DNA from: Shuttleworthella satelles DSM 14600
Lineage (GTDB): Bacteria; Bacillota; Clostridia; Lachnospirales; Lachnospiraceae
Reading direction: 5' to 3'
DNA: 64,000 nt
NCBI RefSeq assembly: GCF_000160115.1
Contig: NZ_GG665866.1
Coordinates: 372,001 to 436,000, forward strand
Under the pieces are notes generated by a model. That model had not been told where the DNA came from. It searched no databases and saw only the letters and a list, made by a program, of their open reading frames with translations. Every line of letters starts with the position of its first letter. The stretch's first letter is position 1. This document shows, in pieces, positions 1-7,775 of the stretch. Made by a program: the position numbers and the translations under genes.

Positions 1-552
1 ATGGAGGACATCCCCGCTGCTGTGAGGCATGACAGCGATCTTGACCAGGTCTGCCCCGCTCTCCTCCATGGTCAGCAATGTTGAAATCAGATCCATGGCG
101 GAGGGAGTTTTGTGAAAATCATGCTGACTTGCAATCACTCTGGCGCCTTCCCTCTGCAGCGAGGAGATCAGGTCCTTTTCTCCCTCTTTCTTAAAGAAGT
201 ACTCCACATCGATCAGGTCTGCCACATGGGAGGTTGCGACCGCCATCAGACTCTTGGCAAATGCCTTCTCGTCCAGTCTGGCTCTCCCCCCCTGGCTGCT
301 GGTGCGCAGGGTCGCAAGGAGAATGCAATTCTCACAAACAGGTTTTAAATCCATAAGCAGCTGGCGGATCACATTGGTATTGGCCGGATCCTCAAGGTAG
401 TCCAGACGCCACTCGATCATCTGAACGCCCGCCGAAACCAGACGCCTTGCTTCCGCAAGAATCGCCTCCGGGGCAGACTCTGTCACGGAAACACAGATCA
501 CCGGAACTCCTTTTCCCAAGGCGATATCTTTGATCACAAGCTCTCTACTCAT
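1..552 (-). CDS. aroD: 3-dehydroquinate dehydratase, type I (partial, C-terminus off the window)
   Basis: The 184 visible codons read as a type I (Schiff-base) 3-dehydroquinase, the third step of the shikimate pathway, converting 3-dehydroquinate to 3-dehydroshikimate in the cytoplasm. The substrate-binding stretch MIEWRLD lies at residues 45-51. The catalytic histidine is in SQHDF (H144) and the Schiff-base lysine is in VKIAVMP (K171). The family is about 250 residues long, so roughly 65 C-terminal residues lie beyond base 1. The start ATG at 552 follows a GGGGGGGAAG ribosome binding site. It is divergent from aroE, the next enzyme of the same pathway, so the shared 280-bp spacer may control both genes. 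Confidence 0.93.
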   Translation of the reverse strand, partial: MSRELVIKDIALGKGVPVICVSVTESAPEAILAEARRLVSAGVQMIEWRLDYLEDPANTNVIRQLLMDLKPVCENCILLATLRTSSQGGRARLDEKAFAKSLMAVATSHVADLIDVEYFFKKEGEKDLISSLQREGARVIASQHDFHKTPSAMDLISTLLTMEESGADLVKIAVMPHSSGDVLH

Positions 553-702
553 ATTCTTCCCCCCCCTGCTCTAACCTGTCAGCTCTTTTAGATTTTCCCC
601 CGTCGCGCCTTCCTCATCCGTTGAAGACACCTTCTCAAACAGACGCTTTGCGGTTAGATCCATCATAAAACAAGCTTCTTCTCTCTGCAATTCCCATACA
701 TC

Positions 703-735
703 TTTATATGAATTTCCCCTGCAAATTCATATAAA
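703..735. promoter_or_regulatory. Perfect 13-bp inverted repeat between aroD and aroE
   Basis: The arms TTTATATGAATTT (703-715) and AAATTCATATAAA (723-735) are exact reverse complements around a 7-base spacer. The element sits in the spacer between two divergent shikimate genes, about 150 bp upstream of aroD and 97 bp upstream of aroE. The high A+T content and lack of a T-run argue against a terminator. A dimeric repressor operator serving both genes is the simplest reading, but no regulator gene is adjacent. Confidence 0.45.
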
Positions 736-761
736 TCACCCATATGCATGATTCGATCGAA

Positions 762-806
762 ATCGCGTGCGAATTGAATTGCTTCATCCGGATCACATAC
801 GAATTG
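762..806. repeat. Pair of 15-bp degenerate direct repeats upstream of aroE
   Basis: ATCGCGTGCGAATTG (762-776) and ATCACATACGAATTG (792-806) match at 12 of 15 positions, all differences being transitions, with a 30-bp period. The second copy ends 25 bases before the aroE start. They could be two helically phased binding sites or the remains of a local duplication. Confidence 0.35.
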
Positions 807-831
807 CCCAATCCATACAAGGCGTTGTAAA

Positions 832-1737
832 ATGCCTATCATGAATACAAATTTTCACATGCATAAAAATATTGTTCCGTCGATCTCCGGCCGGACCCGT
901 CTGGCCTGCCTCCTGGGCCACCCGGTAGCTCACTCCATGAGTCCGGCCATGCACAATCTCGCCGCCCAAATCTGCCATGAAGACCTGGCCTATCTGGCTT
1001 TCGACACAGACGCCGATCATCTTCCCCTCCTCCTCGATGCCTTAAAAGAGATGAATTTCCTGGGCGCCAACCTGACCATGCCTTTAAAGACAGCGGTCAT
1101 TCCCTGTCTGGATGAACTCTCTTTGGCCTCCCGCCTCTGTCATTCCGTCAATACCATTGTCAATGACGGGGGACGGCTCATCGGCCACAGCACAGACGGG
1201 ATCGGATACCTTGACTCCCTGCGCGATGTCGGCTTTGACATCACCGGCAAGACCATGACACTCCTCGGGGCCGGCGGAGCCGCCCGCTCGATTCTGGTCC
1301 AGGCAGCCTTAGACGGCATCCAAGAGATTCGGGTCTTTAAGCGCCGCAACCAGACCTTCGAGGCAAGCCACAGCTTCCTGGCGCAAGTTGAGAGGGAGAC
1401 GGGGACTCCCATTCGGCTTCTGGATATTGCCGATTCAAAGGCTCTGGCCCGATCCATTGCCGGCAGTCAGCTTCTGACCAACGCGACCAGTGTGGGCATG
1501 GCGGAGGATCCGCGCAGCCTGGTCGACGCGGACCTCATGCACCCGGGACTCTTCGTCTCCGATATCATTTACCATCCCCTGACCACCCCCCTCCTGGCCC
1601 GGGCTAAGGAGAGAGGTCTGGCACATGCCAACGGACTCTACATGCTTCTCTTTCAGGGCGCGGCCTCCTTCAAGCTCTGGACCGGCAGGGACATGCCCGT
1701 CGAACAGATCCGATCCCTTTTTACGGAGGCGACCTGA
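832..1737 (+). CDS. aroE: Shikimate dehydrogenase
   Basis: This is a 301-residue NADP-dependent shikimate dehydrogenase, reducing 3-dehydroshikimate to shikimate. The substrate domain shows GHPVAHSMSPAMHN (29-42), the catalytic lysine in NLTMPLK (K86) and the catalytic aspartate in STDGIGY (D122). The nucleotide-binding glycine loop is GAGGAA (146-151). The usual NTDG is STDG here, a mild substitution. The extra 15-20 N-terminal residues before the conserved core make it slightly longer than the 270-290 usual; ATG at 841 is an alternative start. It is transcribed away from aroD. Confidence 0.95.
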   Translation: MPIMNTNFHMHKNIVPSISGRTRLACLLGHPVAHSMSPAMHNLAAQICHEDLAYLAFDTDADHLPLLLDALKEMNFLGANLTMPLKTAVIPCLDELSLASRLCHSVNTIVNDGGRLIGHSTDGIGYLDSLRDVGFDITGKTMTLLGAGGAARSILVQAALDGIQEIRVFKRRNQTFEASHSFLAQVERETGTPIRLLDIADSKALARSIAGSQLLTNATSVGMAEDPRSLVDADLMHPGLFVSDIIYHPLTTPLLARAKERGLAHANGLYMLLFQGAASFKLWTGRDMPVEQIRSLFTEAT

Positions 1738-1778
1738 GTTCTGTCGACGATGACTGCGGAGATCGGGAGCTCTTTCTC

Positions 1779-2378
1779 CTACAGGGCCGCGTGAATGATC
1801 TGATAGAATTCCTCATAGGTCTCAATCGCCGGATACTGGGGATAGTCCCTTTTTATCTGGTCGGTCGTTCGAAAGAGAATTCCCAGGGAAGAGGCCGCAA
1901 TCATATCCAGATCATTGAAGCTGTCGCCGGCCGCGATGGTATCAAAGCCCATCTCCTGCAATTTGCGGACGGTGATCAGCTTGGAGGGCTTGCAGCGCAT
2001 CTCATAGCCGCTGATCTGTCCTTTCTCATCTACAGTCAGGCGATTGCAGAAAATACTGGGATAGGCAAGCTTCTTCATCAGGGGCATGGCGAACTGCTCG
2101 AAGGTGTCGCTCACAATCACAAGCTGCGTCTCTGCCCTCAGCCGATCCAAAAATTCTCTGGCTCCCGGCAGAGGCTCGATCCTGGCGATGGTCTCCTGAA
2201 TCTCTTTCAGCCCAAGGCCATGTTCGCGCAGAATTCGGATGCGAAACTTCATCAGCTTGTCATAATCCGGCTCATCGCGGGTCGTCCGCGCAAGCTCCTT
2301 GATTCCGGTCTGCTCCGCAAACTCAATCCAAATCTCCGGGACTAAAACTCCCTCCAAATCCAGGCATACAATCTTCAT
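1779..2378 (-). CDS. thrH: ThrH-type phosphoserine phosphatase / homoserine phosphotransferase
   Basis: The 199-residue HAD-superfamily protein opens with CLDLEGVLVPEIW, with the nucleophile D7 and acid/base E9 in the ThrH-specific DLEGV form instead of the usual DxDxT. Motif II is IVSDTF and motif III/IV is AAGDSFNDLDMI. In Pseudomonas, ThrH dephosphorylates phosphoserine and can transfer the phosphate to homoserine, linking serine and threonine synthesis. The length matches the family. It is convergent with aroE, only about 40 bp away, and has no other amino-acid gene beside it, so it is probably a single-gene unit. Confidence 0.9.
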   Translation of the reverse strand: MKIVCLDLEGVLVPEIWIEFAEQTGIKELARTTRDEPDYDKLMKFRIRILREHGLGLKEIQETIARIEPLPGAREFLDRLRAETQLVIVSDTFEQFAMPLMKKLAYPSIFCNRLTVDEKGQISGYEMRCKPSKLITVRKLQEMGFDTIAAGDSFNDLDMIAASSLGILFRTTDQIKRDYPQYPAIETYEEFYQIIHAAL

Positions 2379-2647
2379 CTCTTAACCGTCTTTCCACAAA
2401 TATCAACAAGAGGCTCATCAAAGGCAAGCCTGCATCAGATAATGCATCCTCTGCATATTGAGCACAATTTTATCATAAGGAGCCATTTGCCACAGTATGA
2501 TTTGTGATAAAATTCTTGTGTCAACTGCGAAAAGCGCAAACAGCCAAGAAGAAATAATACGCCTATAAACATACCATCTCACAGCGAAAAACGATTCCTG
2601 ACCGCAACGATCAGAAATCTTAAGGCGATTGCATACGAGGAAATAAA

Positions 2648-3145
2648 ATGGAAATAGAGCGTAAATGGATCGTGACCGACTGGCCCCGGGGACTCTCTCT
2701 CCTCTATGAGCAGACCATGCGCCAGGGATATCTGTCCGTCCGCCCCACCGTCCGCATTCGCGAGGAAAAAATGTCCGATGGAGAGACGCACGATATTCTC
2801 TGCTTCAAGAGCGGATCGGGAATCGTGCGACGGGAAATAGAGATTGAAATCAGTCCGGATCAATTTCAGGAGCTGGAAGAAATGATCGCCCTCCCTCTCA
2901 TCCCTAAAATCCGGCGCACCTATGCCCTGTCTGACGGTCTGAAACTGGAGGTCAACCATGTCGACTGCGGATCGGACACCGAATTCTGGTATGCGGAAAT
3001 CGAATACCCGACGGAAGAGGCCGCCAGGAGCTGGCAGCCCTCGCCTCTTCTGGCCTCTTACCTGGGTAAGGACGTATCAGAAGAGCCCGGTCAATCCATG
3101 GGCGCTTACTGGCTTCAGACAAGGGAAAGGCCTTCAACAGGCTGA
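2648..3145 (+). CDS. CYTH-domain (triphosphate tunnel) protein
   Basis: The 165-residue protein begins MEIERKWIV, the ExExK signature of the CYTH / triphosphate-tunnel metalloenzyme fold. Alternating acidic and basic beta-strands follow, such as PTVRIREEK, HDILCFKSG and EIEIEI. Relatives hydrolyse inorganic triphosphate or other triphosphorylated compounds. Short bacterial members without a CHAD domain are common, and their substrate is usually unknown. The start follows GAGGAAATAAA. The tRNA-Leu promoter begins 58 bp after the stop, so the gene is probably monocistronic. Confidence 0.85.
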   Translation: MEIERKWIVTDWPRGLSLLYEQTMRQGYLSVRPTVRIREEKMSDGETHDILCFKSGSGIVRREIEIEISPDQFQELEEMIALPLIPKIRRTYALSDGLKLEVNHVDCGSDTEFWYAEIEYPTEEAARSWQPSPLLASYLGKDVSEEPGQSMGAYWLQTRERPSTG

Positions 3146-3203
3146 GTCTCCCTTTCCCGGGTCCTTCCCTTTGCCCGCCTTTGCCCGCAAAATATTTTTT
3201 CTG

Positions 3204-3232
3204 TTGACAAGGCTTCAGATATCCTGTAGTAT
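3204..3232 (+). promoter_or_regulatory. Promoter of the tRNA-Leu pair
   Basis: A consensus TTGACA at 3204-3209 and TAGTAT at 3227-3232 are separated by exactly 17 bases. The predicted start of transcription falls just before the first tRNA gene at 3245. This strong unregulated architecture is usual for stable RNA genes. Confidence 0.8.
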
Positions 3233-3244
3233 CATCTGTGTTGC

Positions 3245-3328
3245 GCAGGAGTGGCGGAATTGGCAGACGCGCAGGCTTCAGGTGCCTGTGGCAGCAATGT
3301 CGTGTGGGTTCAAGTCCCATCTCCTGCA
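3245..3328 (+). tRNA. tRNA-Leu (anticodon CAG)
   Basis: This is an 84-nt class II tRNA. The acceptor GCAGGAG (3245-3251) pairs with CTCCTGC (3321-3327), and A3328 is the discriminator base. The anticodon arm CAGGC/GCCTG encloses the loop TTCAGGT, giving anticodon CAG for CUG codons. The T-loop GTTCAAG and a long variable arm are present. The 3' CCA is not encoded. A second tRNA-Leu gene lies 27 bp downstream. Confidence 0.95.
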
Positions 3329-3355
3329 CTTCGTCATCTGCTTGTCAGATGATAT

Positions 3356-3439
3356 GCGGAAGTGTCGGAACTGGCAGACGAGCAAGACTAAGGATCTTGT
3401 GGCAGCAATGTCGTGTGGGTTCAAGTCCCATCTTCCGCA
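3356..3439 (+). tRNA. tRNA-Leu (anticodon AAG)
   Basis: This is an 84-nt class II tRNA. The acceptor GCGGAAG (3356-3362) pairs with CTTCCGC (3432-3438), with discriminator A3439. The anticodon arm CAAGA/TCTTG encloses CTAAGGA, giving anticodon AAG with U33 and G37. An A34 leucine tRNA would need deamination to inosine by TadA to read beyond CUU. From the variable arm to the T-arm it is identical to the upstream tRNA-Leu, so the pair looks like a duplication with a changed anticodon and acceptor stem. CCA is not encoded. Confidence 0.95.
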
Positions 3440-3448
3440 TTTCATCAG

Positions 3449-3480
3449 AGTCCCGGGTTTGAGCCTGGGGCTTTTTTCTT
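3449..3480 (+). terminator. Terminator of the tRNA-Leu operon
   Basis: AGTCCCGGG (3449-3457) pairs with CCTGGGGCT (3464-3472) using two G-T pairs, followed by a run of T residues from 3472. It directly follows the second tRNA. Confidence 0.8.
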
Positions 3481-3675
3481 TGTCGAAGTAAGTTTTCTGA
3501 TTGCGTTGCGTATGGATTTTTCTTTGTGTGACATAGGAACTTTTTTACAGGGAGTACTGGCTTTTTCCTTCCTTTCCCTTCCTAAAAGCGCGTTTTTTCA
3601 AGCGAAAAGTGCGGATCCATCTTTCATTGTGTATAATATTTTCAGGAATACGTTTCGATTGATGGGAGGTTACCT

Positions 3676-4545
3676 ATGAATTACGAAGAGCTCATTGAAA
3701 GGCGCGAATCCATCCGCAAATACCACGATAAGGCTGTTTCGGACGCTCTGATCGACGAAATCACTGCCTATTTTACTGACAGTGAAAAGCTGATCCCCGA
3801 GCTTGAAGTCAGCCTCACGGCCTGCAAGGGCATGGCGGATCGGCTGGAGGGAGTTGTCGGCTACCAGGGCAATGCCTTTCACGCACCCCTCTATTTTGTC
3901 ATCGCGTCCGCTGAACACGAGCACATGTACATGAACGCCGGCTTCCTGGGAGAGAATCTGATTCTCAAGATGACTGACCTGGGTCTCTCCTCCTGCTGGC
4001 TGACCATCGAAGATGTCAAGGCTGCCAGGGCCGCTCTCCGCTGGACCTCTGATCTCATTCCCGCCGCCATTATCGCCTGCGGCTACGGATTCAAGGAGGA
4101 GGAAGGTCCTCGCCTGGATATCAAGACCATGTCTGATGTCAAAGTATCCTCCCGCAAGGGGCATATCGCACCCAAGATCTCTCTGCAGGAGATCGCCTAC
4201 AAGGACAAATGGGGTCAGATGGTAAAAGACTGGACTTCTGACGAGGTTGACCCGGACCTGGGCAAGGGACTCTACGCGGCAAGCCTCGCTCCCTCTCTTC
4301 TTAACCGTCAGGCCTATCGCTTCATCGACACCGGCAAATATCTCTATCTGATCGCCAAATCCGATGATATCCAGTCCGATGAAGACCAGAGACTGGATCT
4401 GGGCGCCGCCATGCTCAACTTCCGCATCGTCTACAAGCAGTACAATGCCCTCTCCAAAAACTGGTCCTTTGGGGCGGATAAGACGGCGGCGGAATTGGGC
4501 GCGCCCGAGGAGTATGAGACGGTAGCGACCTATACTCTCTTCTGA
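3676..4545 (+). CDS. Nitroreductase family protein (two-domain, 289 residues)
   Basis: The N-terminus MNYEELIERRESIRKYHDK has the SxRxY FMN-binding start of the nitroreductase fold. The middle GFLGENLILKMTDLGLSSCW is the usual dimer-interface helix. At 289 residues it is longer than the 170-220 of simple nitroreductases and resembles the Clostridium 'putative TM nitroreductase' group, with a second half that partly mirrors the first (residues 180-289). The substrate is unknown; an FMN-dependent NAD(P)H oxidoreductase role is inferred. The start follows GGGAGGT. A TATAAT at 3632-3637 may be its -10 box, but no good -35 box is visible. Confidence 0.85.
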   Translation: MNYEELIERRESIRKYHDKAVSDALIDEITAYFTDSEKLIPELEVSLTACKGMADRLEGVVGYQGNAFHAPLYFVIASAEHEHMYMNAGFLGENLILKMTDLGLSSCWLTIEDVKAARAALRWTSDLIPAAIIACGYGFKEEEGPRLDIKTMSDVKVSSRKGHIAPKISLQEIAYKDKWGQMVKDWTSDEVDPDLGKGLYAASLAPSLLNRQAYRFIDTGKYLYLIAKSDDIQSDEDQRLDLGAAMLNFRIVYKQYNALSKNWSFGADKTAAELGAPEEYETVATYTLF

Positions 4546-4612
4546 TCTCTGATTCACAGACGGATACTCTTTCCCGCGAAATTTGAGGCGAAAAATTTAA
4601 GGGGCACAATTT

Positions 4613-4656
4613 GAGGGGCAGTGAAGAAATGAGTTTTCATTTCTTTACTGCCCCTC
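4613..4656. repeat. Hairpin repeat family, copy 1
   Basis: Arms GAGGGGCAGT-G-AAGAAATGA and TCATTTCTT-T-ACTGCCCCTC form a long stem with one mismatch and a 4-base loop. The core GTGAAGAAATGA / TCATTTCTTCAC recurs at 9689-9734 and 18917-18959. It lies downstream of the nitroreductase gene and faces the convergent methyltransferase gene. There is no strong T-run, so it is either a weak bidirectional terminator or a repeated structured element. Confidence 0.75.
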
Positions 4657-4707
4657 TCATACCTGTGCCGGAAAATCTTTCTGAGATCCGCAATCCTATG
4701 TCCTGAA

Positions 4708-4842
4708 TCAGGTCAAGACAATCATCTTTTTTTTAATGGAAACGACAAATGTCGTAATGGGGATCAACAGATAAATATTAAGTATGACATAGGCCATAAC
4801 CATACCGGGATTGGCCTGCAAATAGATACAAAAAGAGACGGC
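4708..4842 (-). pseudogene. Possible remnant of a membrane-protein gene
   Basis: Read on the minus strand, in the frame that follows directly after the methyltransferase stop, the sequence encodes a hydrophobic tail ending IPITTFVVSIKKKMIVLT and a stop at 4708. An ATG at 4803 would give only 31 residues and has no ribosome binding site. The hydrophobic helix followed by lysines looks like the C-terminal end of an inner-membrane protein whose front has been lost. A chance open frame is possible. Confidence 0.3.
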
Positions 4843-4848
4843 CGCTTT

Positions 4849-6528
4849 TCAGCGCCTTAAAATCACATAGATCCTCCGTCTCTCTCCCATGTCGATCTCC
4901 CGTTCCAGGCGGAACTGGTCATGCAGACGAATCTGCTTTCTCACCAGATCTCCCTGATCGGTCAGCAGCATGATCCGTCCATCCCCGGCCAAAATCCCAA
5001 CAGCCTGATCAAAGAAGGCCCGATAGAAACGCTCCCGCTCTTGCCTTTGTCCAGCCTCCATCTGCGGCGCTTCTGTCAGAATCTCATCAAATGGATAATC
5101 GTGTCTGAAATCAAAAAAGCTGCGGTTGATATACTGAACGCGCAGACCGGCCGCGGCCGCGTTTTCTCTGCCCTCCGCAACTGCCTTCCCATAGGTGTCC
5201 AGGGCATAAGAATCCGCCTCCTGCCTCCCCAAAGGCAAAATTCCAAGCGTATAGGCCCGCTCGATCAAGAGGCTTCCCACCCCTGCCAGAGGATCGATGA
5301 CCTGGTGGTCTTTGCGCAGATAAGGCGCAAGCAGTTCTGTCATCTGGGCCGCCTTATAGGGGGCCATGGATGTTGGCTCTGCATGCAGCCGATAGGCAAA
5401 GCGCTGATCCTGATAGAGGGAGGGCTTCAGATAGACCCGATATGTTCCGTCTCGCTTTGCCGCCAGAAGAATCTCCAGCTGATAGTTTCCCGGGACATTG
5501 ATCAGACGATGATTTGACTTCTCCTCAATCTGCGCTGCCAGAAGGCGGATCCAGCTTGCGTCAGACCCCTCCTGCTTTTCCTCAGCTCTTTTCTTTTCCT
5601 TTCTCACCGGCTTCATCCATGAAACGCGAAAGCGATAAGAAGCTTTTCCTGTCCCCACCTTCTCCTGTCTCTTATCCCTCTCATCCCGAGCATAGATCTC
5701 ATCCAGAATCGGCAGAAGCTTAGACCTGCAGATAGCCTCCGCAGCCCCTTTTCTGTCGATAACAGCCCCCTTTCGCAGAGGGAGATAGAAGAGAAAATCC
5801 CGATATGTCCGACAGGCCAGCACCTGCTCATAGTTGTTCTCTGCCACCCTGACCCGCAGCCCTCTCGGAACAATCCTTGAAGCCCTCGGATCCTTCAGAA
5901 TTCCATCCACTCTCTTTTTCAGGAGATCAGAAATATAGGGCTGGCATTCCAGAAGGATCTCCCTCTCACTTGCAATCCCCCTCCAATGAAGAGAGGATTC
6001 ACTGATATCCTTCCTGTGCAAGATCGCCTCCAGTGCCTGCCGCTCCGCCCGAATATGAGCCAGTTCCTCCGGGGACCACTGTTTCTCCCGCAGCTGATCC
6101 AGACGCTTTTTCATCTCACCCATATAGGGGGAACAATCCGTCAGGGCAAGCGCCTTGAGATAAATGCTGCGGACAAAGAGGGTTTTCTCCTTCAGATATG
6201 CCCTCCACAGGATCCCGCCAATCCGGCCGGACCAGTCCTCATCAGCTTCCGATAGAAGAAGATCTCCCGCCAGATTCGCCGCATTCTTGCGGACCTTGGC
6301 ATCCTCGTTCTCGAAAAAGGAGAGCCAGTCCCTCTCCTTCCATTCCCCGCGAATCTGATTCTTATATGCCTGTGCCCCTGCGCCTTTCTCCTTTGTTCCT
6401 GACTTGGACTTCTCCCGCAGGATCTCCCGAAGCAGAGACAGATTTTGCCGAATCTTTCTCTCCTCTCGGATATCACTTAAGATTTCATTGATATTCTGCC
6501 CGCTCATTGCGTCTCCCCTGTCAGCCAT
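4849..6528 (-). CDS. Putative RNA (THUMP/UPF0020-type) methyltransferase with HEAT-like N-terminus
   Basis: The 559-residue protein has a C-terminal SAM-dependent methyltransferase domain (about 390-559) of the UPF0020/Trm11 kind: motif I is IDPLAGVGSLLIERAY, and later strands include EILTEAPQ and GRIMLLTDQGD. The catalytic motif IV, normally (N/D)PPY, reads TEAP. The N-terminal 180 residues hold two HEAT-like helical pairs (KVRKNAANLAG and LFVRSIYLKALA) behind a charged coil. The middle contains an RFRVS segment and an arginine-rich stretch that may bind RNA. The target is not known. It may start at codon 1 or at M8 (6507). The 421-bp upstream region holds a possible small RNA. Confidence 0.7.
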   Translation of the reverse strand: MADRGDAMSGQNINEILSDIREERKIRQNLSLLREILREKSKSGTKEKGAGAQAYKNQIRGEWKERDWLSFFENEDAKVRKNAANLAGDLLLSEADEDWSGRIGGILWRAYLKEKTLFVRSIYLKALALTDCSPYMGEMKKRLDQLREKQWSPEELAHIRAERQALEAILHRKDISESSLHWRGIASEREILLECQPYISDLLKKRVDGILKDPRASRIVPRGLRVRVAENNYEQVLACRTYRDFLFYLPLRKGAVIDRKGAAEAICRSKLLPILDEIYARDERDKRQEKVGTGKASYRFRVSWMKPVRKEKKRAEEKQEGSDASWIRLLAAQIEEKSNHRLINVPGNYQLEILLAAKRDGTYRVYLKPSLYQDQRFAYRLHAEPTSMAPYKAAQMTELLAPYLRKDHQVIDPLAGVGSLLIERAYTLGILPLGRQEADSYALDTYGKAVAEGRENAAAAGLRVQYINRSFFDFRHDYPFDEILTEAPQMEAGQRQERERFYRAFFDQAVGILAGDGRIMLLTDQGDLVRKQIRLHDQFRLEREIDMGERRRIYVILRR

Positions 6529-6560
6529 CCTCTTTTATTCAGTATAGACGATAAATGCGT

Positions 6561-6599
6561 CTATGTGCTAATTGCCCAGTGGCTATGTGATAATTGACC
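6561..6599. repeat. 22-bp period direct repeat upstream of the methyltransferase gene
   Basis: CTATGTGCTAATTGCCC (6561-6577) and CTATGTGATAATTGACC (6583-6599) match at 15 of 17 positions. The pair sits 33 bp upstream of the start of the minus-strand methyltransferase gene, where a promoter or binding sites would lie. Confidence 0.4.
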
Positions 6600-6719
6600 T
6601 ATAGATTGCATGCAATATATCTGTTTCTTGTGAGTTTGCCCAAGAGAGCTTTTTGTGGCAGCAATACCGACAAGGACATAACGTTTCTCCCCCGATATTT
6701 TTGTCTATATTCTCCCTTG

Positions 6720-6860
6720 TTGCATTTTCTTAGCCCTGCTATATTATACGTGACCTAAGAAATACACCCCCTAATCGTATTTCTTAAGTCACTTCCCCTT
6801 TTATATTATTATACCCCCCTTTTTAAGGTAGCTGATCCCCCTCAGCTGCCTTATCTTTTT
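6720..6860 (+). ncRNA. Candidate small RNA with own promoter and terminator
   Basis: TTGCAT (6720-6725) and TATTAT (6742-6747) are 16 bases apart and would start a transcript near 6754. The transcript region holds a long hairpin, GTGAC-C-TAAGAAATAC against GTATTTCTTA-A-GTCAC (6750-6792), with one mismatch. It ends with a second hairpin, AAGGTAGCTGA against TCAGCTGCCTT (6825-6852), followed by ATCTTTTT. No protein-coding gene on the plus strand explains this terminator. The surrounding 6529-6949 spacer has no credible gene. The first palindrome could instead be an operator, so the RNA call is inference. Confidence 0.4.
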
Positions 6861-6949
6861 GCTCTCTTTTGCCCTATAACCCTAATGATGGTATTACAGG
6901 ACAAGAGCTGTCGGCCAAAACCTCTGTATGCCCTGTCTGTGCGTACCGG

Positions 6950-7753
6950 TTACAAAACAGACATCCTCCTCTTAACTCTCTTCCAGAGTCTGGCCGTCAG
7001 AAGAACCACTGTTATCACCGCCAGCAGAAGGATGATTTCTGTTACAACTGTCCCCATCCAATGATTGACAAGTACGGCCAGGGTATCAAAGAGAAAATGC
7101 AGGCCAAAGGCCAATATAAAATATTTCTTTTCTCTCCTGGTCACAGCCAGCCAGACGAAGACGGACAGGCAGATCTGCAGAGAGATGGCGCTGATCCTCT
7201 CCACAGCTCCCAGCAGAAAAACCGGTGCCGGCGACACAATCAATTTTTGCACTGCCTCCTGCATCTGAACCTGAGCGGTCTGGGGCAGTTTCTGGATCAG
7301 ACCCTCCATCATCCCCCGGTTAATCATGAAAGAGTAGGCCAGATTATTGATCATGGTGATGGTCAGCAATACAATCGCCTCAATCCCTCCATGCCCAGCC
7401 CCATACATGAGGGCATTTGACGGATTGTTCCACTGTTTCTTCATGAGAAAACGCATAGCCAGATAGCGGCCAACCTCCTCAAAGAGGGCTGCCATCACTC
7501 CTCCATATATCCCATAGGCAATGAAATTCTCTCCAATCGGCTCATGCAGTGGCGATTGAGCTACCAGCTTGTGAACGCCACTCTCCAACACAAAGGCGAA
7601 GAGAATCATAACAGCGGCTCCGATCCCGGCAGATATTAAATCCGCCCCTTTTCTGCGCCTGAAGAAAATAATCAAAGCCAGGGGAATCATAAGAGCAATT
7701 GTCCCGGAGACAGCCATAAAAATCATTGATAACATTGAAACTTGCGCATGCAT
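6950..7753 (-). CDS. YhfC-family glutamic-type intramembrane protease
   Basis: The 267-residue protein has about seven hydrophobic segments. The motif FEEVGRYLAM (about 92-101) and YGAGHGGIEA (about 117-126) match the EExxR and histidine motifs of the YhfC family, which is related to CAAX/ABI-type intramembrane proteases. The likely role is cleavage or maturation of a membrane substrate; the substrate is unknown. The start at 7753 follows GAGGAAAG. It is the last gene of the GntR operon, 22 bp after the DUF1648-like gene, so its substrate or partner may be that membrane protein. Confidence 0.85.
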   Translation of the reverse strand: MHAQVSMLSMIFMAVSGTIALMIPLALIIFFRRRKGADLISAGIGAAVMILFAFVLESGVHKLVAQSPLHEPIGENFIAYGIYGGVMAALFEEVGRYLAMRFLMKKQWNNPSNALMYGAGHGGIEAIVLLTITMINNLAYSFMINRGMMEGLIQKLPQTAQVQMQEAVQKLIVSPAPVFLLGAVERISAISLQICLSVFVWLAVTRREKKYFILAFGLHFLFDTLAVLVNHWMGTVVTEIILLLAVITVVLLTARLWKRVKRRMSVL

Positions 7754-7775
7754 ACGTTCTTTCCTCGTATAATCA

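Noticed and set aside
2958-3491. Open frame of 177 codons on the plus strand
   Set aside because: It runs through both tRNA-Leu genes and overlaps the CYTH gene in another frame; the tRNAs explain the sequence.
6869-7420. Open frame of 183 codons on the plus strand
   Set aside because: Lies over the YhfC protease gene on the other strand and has no start signal.
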